NCBI GenBank assembly: GCA_001557505.1
Contig: LSAX01000007.1
Location: forward strand, 682,001 to 746,000
From: Reticulascus tulasneorum
Taxonomy: Eukaryota; Ascomycota; Sordariomycetes; Glomerellales; Reticulascaceae
Reading direction: 5' to 3'
Length of the DNA: 64,000 nt
Of this stretch, positions 55,851 to 64,000 are shown piece after piece. The notes under the pieces were generated by a model. The model was not told where the DNA came from. It saw nothing but the letters and a program-made list of their open reading frames with translations, and made no database searches. How positions within the stretch are numbered: position 1 is the first letter of the stretch; the number at the start of each line of letters is the position of its first letter. A program made the translations under genes and the position numbers.

Positions 55851-57172
55851 ATGCCCAAGTATCTCATGGAGGTCACTCCGTTCGAGGAGTTCGACTGGAC
55901 CATCAACCGAACAGGTTGGATCGAATGGAAGTACGTCTAAACTACCAGCCTTCAGTTAAGCTATACATGTACTGACTTCACCCCAGTCCCATCGCGACTG
56001 CCTTGATTTCAGTCACCTGTGGCATCGCTCTTTGGACCTGCCTCGAGCTCCTCGTCCTCGTATATGTAACTTTCAAACGTCGAACAGGCATCTACTTCTG
56101 GAGTATCATTATAACGACCATCGGAGTCATTCTGCAAACAATCGGCTACATCCTTGTGAACTTCGAGAATCCACTGCCCAAGGTGTTCATCATCATAATT
56201 TGCAAGATCGGTTGGGTAAGTGCATCCCTACTTCCCCTGAGGACAATATTCAAGGGGAACCGTCACTAACATGGTACTGCTCAACAGGTCAGTAACGTTA
56301 CTGGATTTGCCATCGTACTGTGGTCACGCCTCCACCTCATCGTCCATAACCCAAAGGTGCTGAGATGGGTGCTCATCATGATCTGCGTCAACGGCTTCCT
56401 ATGCCATACACCCCTTGTGGTTCTTGAGTTCGGCGTCATCTCCAAGAATCGCCAGGCCTACATTCGTCCAATCGAGATCACGGAGAAGATCCAGCAGACA
56501 ATCTTCACGCTTCAAGAAACCATTATCAGTGGGCTTTACATCTACCACACATATAAGTTCCTGAATGTTGGATACGCCGCCCAAACTCGGAAGGTCATTG
56601 CACTTCTCATTTCCATCCAGCTCCTTGTCATTGCCTTGGACGCGGGTCTCACCTCATTCGACTTCCTGGAATGGATCACACTGAAGTGTACCATACATCC
56701 ATTCGTCTACAGCATCAAGCTAAAGTTGGAGTTCATCGTGTTGAACCAACTGCTTAATATTGTGAAGCATGGACTGGTCCCGAACATGCAACATGATGGG
56801 GCTATCTTCGATGGAAACAACCAGAACAACGCCCATCACCGTCGCCCATCGGTTCCCAGCAACCGTATGGTCACAGTGTCTCCCGCATCCAAGGAATCCT
56901 CAACAATGAAGCGGCCGAGTAACACAACGACGGAGGTTGTCGCGATGGGTTCTGATGCTAGCTCTGCCGCTATCACGATTACGCAAGAACTTTCCGTGCG
57001 ATCATCCAATATCTCCACAAACTCAGGCTCATCAAGTGATATGGCTGACGAGCATAACCTGAGGGATGTAATGGGCAGGCCAGATGATCTTGTAGAAGTG
57101 GTCGAGCCAACCCGTCAAGAAAAGGAGATGGATGACGTGGAGCGGCAATATTTGGGGCGATATAGTGTTTGA
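55851..57172 (+). CDS. seven-span-type integral membrane protein (DUF7703-like)
   Basis: Three exons (55851-55930, 55987-56215, 56288-57172) give 397 aa. About seven hydrophobic spans fill residues 28-290 (for example ALISVTCGIALWTCLELLVL, FWSIIITTIGVILQTIGYIL, VIALLISIQLLVIALDAGL). Conserved-looking points are GIYFWS after span 1 and HNPKVLRW after span 3. From memory these fit the fungal family now called DUF7703, but I cannot confirm it. The ~110-aa C-terminal tail is Ser/Thr-rich with many phosphorylatable residues and ends in an acidic stretch (REKEMDDVERQY-like region), as in fungal GPCR-like proteins. Converges with the P450 gene (203 bp between stops). Confidence 0.75.
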
Positions 57173-57375
57173 GCGTCTGGTTGGATTAAGTCCTGCTTGA
57201 ATCTGTTGTGATCTTCTTTTCAATCAGTTGCCTGATACGCTGGGTGTTAAAATCGGGGTTAAAAGGATATACTTACTAATGATGATATAATGAATAAAGA
57301 TATATGATCTCTCTTAAATATATTGCTTGCTCTCTTTTTCCACTTTGGGGATGAGGAGTGCGATTGAAAATATCA

Positions 57376-59108
57376 TCATCTCGGCAGAAACTGCACCTCG
57401 ACCCCTGTCAACATTGATAAGAAATAGGAGGGCATCTTATTCTCAGGAGGCATTGTGACGATAAGGTCAAATTCATTCATCAGTCCTGGAACAATCTTAA
57501 ACATTATTAGCTCGGCCAAATGCCTACCTGGGCAGGTGCGTGCACCACCGCCCCAGGTCAGATTGTACCTATCCATAGACTTCGTATCCGCTCCGTCAAG
57601 CCAGCGGTCTGGATTAAATTCATCAGCATCGTTTCCAAAGATGTCCGGATTGCGATGTAAAGAAACCGGATTGCATCCGACGACCGTTCCAGGAGGAAAA
57701 CTCTGGCCATGCACGATCAACCCGCCAGCCGGTACACTACGAGGCAGTGATATGGCAATCACGGGGTGGAGACGCTGAGCTTCCTTTATGCTTGCCTGTG
57801 TGTACCGTAGCTGGACTGCATTGTCATAACCCGTTGGATTGGTGGCTTGACGGACTTCCTCAGTAACTCGCTTCTGTACTTCTGCATGAGTACCAATCAT
57901 GGCCAAGGTAGCGGTGAGAGCCGAGCACAGTGTTTCGTGGCCAGCACCAAAATTTGTCATGGCAAGCCGCCGAAGATAGGTCTCGGTAAATTCCGGGCGG
58001 TCTCTATGAAGCTGGATCAAATCGTTGAGAAGGTCCTTTCCTTTCTGCTTTGAAGGCCGGACAGCGGTACTAGAGTTGATACGCCCTCGTAACTTCAGAA
58101 ATACACTCTGCTCAGTATTGTCAGTGGGCCTATTAATAGCAGTCCAGACTTGATACTCAACGCACTGTGAAAAAGTTCTTAAAGTTCTTGGGTGGTTGAA
58201 AAGTCACACCCCACAGGTTGCCAAACACGCGACCGATTGATTTGGACATAAACTCCCCAATAACAACAGTGGGAAAGAACCCAAACACAGTCTTTCGTCT
58301 CCAGCTAAGGTAACTGTGGTTACTTGATCCGCCGTCGGAATTAGCATGAAGAAGCCCAGGTGACCAGGAGAGCACCACTGCGCCAAGGCATTCGACAGCA
58401 ATGATGTGCATCCACTCCTTCAAATCAACCTTGGCTCCTTTCAGGCCCTTGATCTGCGCCACGGCTCGCTCCAGAACTGCATCAACCGCCTGTTCATGGT
58501 TTTTCAAATTGAATGTTTGGTAGGTGGGGCCAATTAACCGTCTTTGAAGCCGATAACGCTTCATATCCCGCTCGGAGAGCAGATCCAAGGTATCCTCAAA
58601 GTGGAGGCGGAATCTCCAGTCGATCTTGGGTCTTTGCAGAACTGTGGCCACTGTGATGAATGTGGATGGTTAGAAGGGGATAACAACATGGGTGAATGGC
58701 TCCTTGTGGCTCAACTCACAGTAGAAATCGGATTTCGCGAAGCCTTTGCTAACGCCTAGTTAAATAGTCAGCATACTAGCACCAAGTTATGGCTTTCCAA
58801 GCCTTATGGAGATCGTGCTTACTGTATATGTTGTTGAAAGCATCCTTGGAATCGAACCAAACTTCATTCGGACCGACTCGAACAACGGGTCCGTACATCC
58901 TATGAAGAGTCTTTCCCAAGTCAACCATGCGGCCGTTTCGAGCATGATACGCATACCACATATTGGAGAGTGCAGCGAGACTTGGCCCCGGAACATTGGA
59001 AAGCGGGTGAAGTGACCATCTGTAGAATAAAATCCCACTTAAAAGCAGAAAGAAGGTGACAAGGGCTACCTCAGCAAGATGTAATACAAAATAAGCTGCC
59101 AATACCAT
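57376..59108 (-). CDS. cytochrome P450 monooxygenase, pisatin-demethylase-like
   Basis: Five-part model (59108-58823, 58755-58720, 58650-58166, 58107-57376: four exons) gives 512 aa with closed phases. The N-terminus MVLAAYFVLHLAEVALVTFF is a membrane anchor, followed by the hinge HPLSNVPGPSLAALS. KSDFYLATVL ... DTLDLLSERD-KRYRLQRRL is characteristic of the pisatin-demethylase-like group of fungal P450s. The I-helix is AGHET (324-328), ExxR is E378/R381, and the haem loop WGGGARTCPGRHLAE has C461; the usual Phe at its start is Trp, as in that group. Exon 2 is only 36 nt. A longer open frame upstream (ATG at 59249) would bury the anchor behind 47 residues, so 59108 is preferred. ER membrane; substrate unknown. 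Confidence 0.9.
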
Positions 59109-59712
59109 CGTGGCATTAAAACCTGTATCAAAACACCAGAATGAATGAAATGCTGCATTGTGGCAGGCGACGGGAGATTGGACTTTGGCTTGGCAAAACT
59201 TGCGCAAGGAATCCAAGATTTGATTCGACATTGACCATATGCTGCACATCGTTCCGTGCTAAGGCAACGCTCAATATAACGAAAAAGTAGCAGAAATAAG
59301 AAGTTTTAGAGGGGGAGAGGGGGTGATAGAATTTGGCCTCTAACCTGGCTACGCGTCCAAATCTGTTCCCGCTAATAAGAACGAGTCTTTGCATTGTGGT
59401 TAGCAAATAGACGAGACTAGGGGACCATGATCGAACGGACTAATAATGTTCCCGACAAAATATACAATTAGGTAAGCAATGGCCCTTTGATGGCGCAAAC
59501 CAAGGAGTGCTGGCGATGTGGGGGGGGGGGGGGGGGGCCCGATTCACATGGTGGATTGAACTATGGAGATATGTTATCACCCAACCGTGTTAGATGAGTA
59601 CAATCTGAAATCAATTTGCGCGATGATAGTCTTTCAAACTTGAAGCCTTTCATTCTTAGACTTCTTGCGATCCATATTCCCAGAGGATCGACTTGTTCCC
59701 GACATCCTTGGT
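59109..59712. other. intergenic with long G tract
   Basis: Promoter side of the P450 gene and 3' flank of the tail-anchored protein gene. Contains the G18 run at 59520-59537. Confidence 0.55.
59520..59537 (+). repeat. poly-G tract (18 G) followed by CCC
   Basis: An uninterrupted run of 18 G followed by CCC, about 415 bp upstream of the P450 start. Length in the source genome is uncertain because such runs are error-prone. Confidence 0.7.
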
Positions 59713-60171
59713 CTAGATCCCAACAAAGAATGTCCCAAACAAAAGACTCAAAAGTACCAAACCCGCCTTGCTAACGCCGGTCCGCTGTATGCCACTTTCG
59801 TAGGCTGAAAGTTTTGGCCCCAGACACTCAACTCCCGGTGTAAAGTTCAAGCCTCTCTTGGCAGACTCCGCCGCTGCACAAGCTCTGATCTTATCGACGT
59901 TGGGTAGGAATTCGGATGCCGTTTGCGGCTGCGTGTAGTTGCACCATAGCCAGCAGCCAGTGGCTAAAAGCTCAACTGGACCGCCGCAGCATGTCTCTAA
60001 GACTTCTGACGCGTTGGATGTTGCTGGGATGGCGCAGATAGTATGCTTCTCAAGCGCAGCTTGAATTTCGCGGCTGTTTTCGTTCGGCTGGCTTCTAAAG
60101 TCTTCTCCAATACGTTCTGAAAGATTTTTGGCGTGATGGCTGACATATGAAGGGAATTTGAGAGAAGACAT
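59713..60171 (-). CDS. cysteine-containing protein with C-terminal membrane tail, unknown
   Basis: Single open frame, 152 aa from ATG 60171 (MSSLKFPSYVSHHAKNLSER); an upstream in-frame ATG at 60240 would give 175 aa. The middle has a compact Cys set: HTICAIP, ETCCGGPV, TGCWLWCNYT, IRACAAA, VECLGP. The last ~17 residues are hydrophobic (AGLVLLSLLFGTFFVGI) after a small-residue region, as in GPI-anchor signals or tail anchors. A GPI route would need an N-terminal signal peptide, which neither start provides, so either a 5' exon is missing or it is tail-anchored. The paired CC followed by a C-x3-C motif resembles small fungal surface proteins, but I cannot name a family. Confidence 0.55.
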   Translation of the reverse strand: MSSLKFPSYVSHHAKNLSERIGEDFRSQPNENSREIQAALEKHTICAIPATSNASEVLETCCGGPVELLATGCWLWCNYTQPQTASEFLPNVDKIRACAAAESAKRGLNFTPGVECLGPKLSAYESGIQRTGVSKAGLVLLSLLFGTFFVGI

Positions 60172-60240
60172 GGTGGCTTTCTTGGTCCTTATTGCAGATA
60201 TGCAACTCGTACTGAACTGGGATTGGATTGTGGAGTCCAA

Positions 60241-60980
60241 TTCGAGTTGCCACCAGCGGCGCAGAAACCCTCAAATATATATCGACCATCTACCAACGAT
60301 ACGAAATATGATGTCATGCCCACGACCTGTCAAGTGGCTCATGCATTTGAGCTCAGCCTAGAATCAACGGACACTGGCCATTAGTCCTTGTTAAGTCTTC
60401 GCGAGGGTACGGCTCGGGTTGAGCCTAATACTTTGATTGATTCGACTGGCTGGCTGCTCCCAGCAGACTGGAGGCGAGCTGTAACTCCTTGTCCAAATAC
60501 GCTGACCGCTTCGTCTTGGAGCATGTATGCAATGTGAAGGCGCAGCGGAACTAAGGCAAGATTGGATATTATGGTGACATTATCAGGATCAATCAATCGA
60601 TTGATTAATTTAGGCTTGCCGATCTCAGAAAACACCTTTACGAGGTTCTAAATATTTCCCGGGCTACAGCGGATATTATCACTGAAAATTGTACAACTTT
60701 TCCCGGACTGTTGGTCCAATCAATTTTTGTTAGAAGTCCAAGCTCTTGCGATTTCCCTGTGTCTTTCTGCGGATTCAGCGGTAGTGAAAATAATGTCCTT
60801 AATAACCCTTTCTTGTCCGTTCTTGTCATTAGTCCTCCAAGGTCCCATTTCCTAAGCATGAATTACAAGCGTGGCCTTCACTCGAGAAGCTAACATCCAA
60901 ACATTTAAACCACTATCACAAGGGCCTTGAAGCTTCACACCCTCGTGCGCGGAAGCAGGCCTTCGATGTTAAAACTAATC
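60241..60980. other. intergenic
   Basis: Between the tail-anchored protein gene and the 3' end of the SDR gene. No supported feature. Confidence 0.5.
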
Positions 60981-62064
60981 CTAGACAAATGCCTTCCACT
61001 GCTCCTCACACCAATCCCAAAACTTCTTCCCCGCACCCTGACCACCCTCCGCCTCTGGCTTGATAGCTTGAATGATATCCGCCCGGTGAGTGTGTGGTCG
61101 TAGCCTCCCCCATGGCATGACGTAGCTGCCATTGTTCTCCAAATCTATTTCAGAAGAAAGGCCTGCATACAGTTCTGTGTATGCCCCAAATCTTACTTCA
61201 TACAGCAATATCTTCAGAACTGGCATGAGATACCACGGCACCCCGGCATACGAGTTCGTCCGCACGTTGCCCGGATTCTGGGCCACACTCACAATACCTT
61301 CGCTGCCATAGCGCCTCGCCATTTCGTCGGCCAGTAACCAATTGCCTGCTTTGGACGCAGAGTAGTTGACCGAGCCGCTATTTGTTCCACCAAGCTGGTT
61401 GAAGTCTATGCCGCCTTTTGGTGACTGCCCCTCGGCCAGCCAGCTCGATGTCCAGATAACCCGGACACTACCTGCGGGAGAGCTTTTTGTGGCGGTCCGG
61501 AGCTGGGGAAGCAGGAGTTGCGTGAAGAGTAACGGCGCGACGCAATGTACCCCCAAAAACTGTTCAATACCTTGTTTTGTTTTGGTGCCTGGCGGGACCG
61601 AGAGTCCACCTATGCCAGCTTGGTTCCAAAGGACGTCGAGCTTGGATTCTTGCTCGGCGAACGATGCTGCGGCTGGTCTGACTGTGGCTAGATCTTCCAG
61701 GTCCAGGTAAAGAAACCTGAGTATTCCCGGAGCTGTCCCACTGACTGGTGGAGTCGCTATGATGGTTCCAATTGCCTCCTCTGCTCGTTCCTGAATTTCC
61801 AAGCTTTATTAGTTCACGCACGTTTGGGAGCTCGCAGTCGCGACTGATCGCTCAGAGATCTTGCAAATTGCTATAACTCACTTTTGATCTGCTTGCCATA
61901 TACACCGTGCCACCCTTCGTATAGAGAATCTTACACAGCTCGTAGCCCAAGCCTTGATTGCCACCAGTGACGATGAACACACGCCCGCTCAGTGTCGGCA
62001 CGTCGGCATCTGTGAATGTCGGGTCCGGCGGAAAAGCTTGAGAGTACCAATTAGAAAGAGCCAT
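60981..62064 (-). CDS. short-chain dehydrogenase/reductase (SDR)
   Basis: Two exons (62064-61882, 61790-60981; 91-nt intron, phase 0) give 330 aa. The cofactor motif TGGNQGLG is at residues 33-40, LDLED near 90-94 follows strand beta-3/4, and the NNAG-equivalent is NQAG (117-120). The catalytic Ser lies in VIWTSS (about 176) and Y204-x3-K208 in NYSASKAG. PGNVRTN is the usual loop after beta-6. The length and the N-terminal ~25 residues before the Rossmann fold fit the retinol-dehydrogenase/WW-oxidoreductase-like fungal SDR group, usually NADP(H)-dependent. Substrate unknown. An upstream in-frame ATG (62130) adds 22 residues with no family support, so 62064 is chosen. Confidence 0.9.
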
Positions 62065-63073
62065 CGCTTTGTTATATTCGGTGCGTATCGCGTTCCGTTG
62101 CAAATTGAAATAAAAAAAGGTGCTTTTCAAGAGCTGAGGATAGATGTGGATTAGATATATCTGTAGGGAGGATGCGGATCGGCGTCAGATTTTTCGTCGG
62201 AGGATCTTCAGGTGGGCCCACCATTTGCGGACTCCGACGAAGAGGATTCATGTGCAATCCTGTCTTGATGTCTGGGACCAGCACCTACATACTGTACCCA
62301 AACAGGATGGCTTGGCTAATTTGCAGGGTTCTACGTACCTCGCATAGCTCTGGAAACGCATCCACGCATGCACAGCAAGGCTGGCACCTTTCTTTCCGCC
62401 TCTCGTCCAATGTCGCCGTGTCTATTGTGCTAACGCTGTCATACCTATGGTAAGTCGGAAGACGAACTACCGCAGTAGGCAGCTATAACTGATCAGGGTG
62501 CCTGGAATTGATGCCCATGGCATGCAACTGACTTTAATTGCTCCAGAACTGTGCGAAGGACACATCCAACCTTATGAGCGTGGCCAAATTCCTTCCCATC
62601 GTAGCAGAGTTGGTTGGAGATCATAAAATCTATCACTAGTGAATATTAAATATAATCGAAAAGCTATTATAGAAGGAAAAAAAACAGTCATACAACCCCC
62701 CTGCTGCATGGTTGACGGCAACGAGGACATTCCTGGTAGAGTTCGTCACGCCAGCGTGCTGGTTGGTCCCCGATAAAGTCTGGGGAATGGGTGGGGGCAG
62801 TTTAATCCGACTGGCCAGCTTAACAAAGGTCGGGGTTGTACAATTATTGCCAAGTGGATTGGTGACTCAACGCATCCAAGGCTACGATGGCTTGGATGGT
62901 TACGGCGCAGACAGAGGGCGTGAGAGTCCAACGGCCCTGCGGCACAGCACGATTTGGCATACAGCCGGATCTTTATTTAGGTGCTTTCAGTACCACAAAT
63001 CCAGTTGCCTAACGAGATTCTATCTTGCCCGCATTTATTCACGATTGCCATTCTTTGTGACGACCACAAAGCA
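62065..63073. other. intergenic, divergent promoters
   Basis: Shared upstream region of the SDR gene (minus) and the STAND NTPase gene (plus). Short overlapping antisense frames only. Confidence 0.5.
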
Positions 63074-64000
63074 ATGATGAGTCTCTTGCACGATGATGTG
63101 GGATCAGGCTCGGACTCTGACCAAGATACTATATTGATAGGGCGCGCAGATATTAGCGACTTCAATCCAAGCAATATTCTCCCGGAGCCTGCGGCCGTGC
63201 TAGGCAAGATCACCCGTTGGCTCAAGCCGACCCAGTACGACCACGATGGCAGCGAGTATCAAAAACACCTTTCTTTCCACTTTGCGGGCACAGGCGAATG
63301 GATTTTCTCCACAGCTATTTACCAACAATGGCATGGCGGGCTAGAACCGGGAATACTCTGGGTCCGAGGTTAGTGATGCCGACAGGTTGGCGGCAGTTGT
63401 TCGCACTGACAATGAGCACTGGCAGGGGCCCCAGGGTCTGGGAAGTCGGTACTTGCTGCTACCATGATCAAGAAACTCTCTCAAGAGGAGTGGCCAGTGC
63501 TACACTTCTTCTTCCGACATACCGTTACCGCCAACCACAGCGCCGGGGCGGCGGTACGCGACTGGCTGGCCCAGGTCTTGAAGTTCAGCCCACCCTTGCA
63601 GGTGGAGCTCAAGAAGCGCAAGATTGAGGCCCATAGTGAGGAAGGCGGTGTTGAGTCGCTCGCCCTTTCCGATTTATTCAGTCTCCTCCGTATGGCGCTG
63701 TCGCATTTGCCCAAGGCCTATATCCTGGTTGATGCTCTTGATGAGATGGACCAGGAGACTTTGGAGCCGTTTCTGCAGCATTTCAACGAATTAGGCAATT
63801 GGCGACCCATCGAGGTGAAGCTCGTCATGACCAGCCGCCCTGTGGCAGTCATTGAGAAGATCGTAAGGAGCGTCAAAGTGCTTGACGTCCGGCTGGACAA
63901 GCGGCGTCTTGAGTCCGACATTGCCGCCTATGTGCAACACCGGCTAGTAAACTCGTCGATTCCGGCTGAGAGCCGGTTTCGCGTTGCAGACACCATCATG
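63074..64000 (+). CDS. STAND/NACHT-type P-loop NTPase, 5' part (runs off the window)
   Basis: Two exons so far (63074-63368, 63426-end; 57-nt intron, phase 1), with the frame open at base 64000. The first ~90 aa lead into WIFSTAIYQQWHGGLEPGIL and then WVRGAPGSGKSV, the Walker A (residues 99-106), which is assembled across the splice. Walker B is AYILVDALDE (196-205), followed by VKLVMTSRP (sensor-1-like TSRP). This is the usual layout of fungal NLR-like proteins, in which a NACHT-type NTPase is followed by ankyrin, WD40 or TPR repeats; the repeats would lie beyond the window. Role: oligomerising switch in non-self recognition (family knowledge). ATG chosen at 63074, the first in frame after a non-ATG extension. 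Confidence 0.85.

Noticed and set aside
42327..62064. Secondary-metabolite gene cluster (two P450s, SDR, hydrolase)
   Set aside because: No synthase or other backbone gene in the window, and genes are separated by multi-kb gaps and unrelated genes.

Overview
This window is nuclear DNA from a filamentous ascomycete (Pezizomycotina). The genes are intron-rich, with mostly 40-75 nt GT-AG introns and CTAAC/CTNAT-type branch sites. The families present (HET-domain proteins, a STAND NTPase, fungal P450s, a CDH-type AA8 cytochrome, a CipB-like reductase, small secreted proteins) are typical of that group. I cannot name the genus. I see no rRNA, tRNA or CRISPR. No polyketide or peptide synthase is present, so this is not an obvious biosynthetic cluster even though it carries two P450s, an SDR, an MDR reductase and an alpha/beta hydrolase.

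Layout. 0-9.4 kb: SIRT6/7-like sirtuin, stand-alone AA8 cytochrome, polytopic membrane protein, short HET-domain protein (all minus strand). 12-16.6 kb: an 11-exon secreted subtilase and an 80-aa single-span membrane protein whose promoter and start codon are duplicated in degenerate form about 400 bp upstream. 16.9-25.3 kb: NTF2-like protein, a 688-aa secreted protein, an ankyrin protein, a 361-aa secreted protein of unknown function and a 108-aa six-cysteine secreted protein. 27.7-35.5 kb: a Ser/Thr-rich protein, a full-size HET protein, a CipB-like reductase and an OrsD-like C2H2 regulator. 35.8-39.9 kb: a decayed gene carrying a homeodomain, C2H2 fingers and a DEDDh exonuclease-like domain, split by a 915-bp hAT-type element. 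42-64 kb: alpha/beta hydrolase, intact 7-exon P450, two large membrane proteins, a second P450, a protein with a C-terminal hydrophobic tail, an SDR, and a STAND NTPase running off the window edge.

The most informative locus is 35.8-39.9 kb. The element has CAGCG-starting terminal inverted repeats and an 8-bp target duplication (AAACTCAC). Inside it lies a relic of a transposase N-terminus (BED-type finger) with the rest deleted. Conceptual removal of the element and one duplication brings the two halves of a zinc finger back into frame, so the insertion is recent relative to the gene. The host gene also has a nonsense codon and one or two frameshifts.

Two HET proteins and a STAND NTPase suggest a region rich in non-self-recognition genes. 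The secreted protease, AA8 cytochrome and small secreted proteins point to extracellular degradation or host/substrate interaction. These are inferences from family membership. All gene models were spliced by hand from reading-frame continuity and splice consensus, and none has transcript support here.
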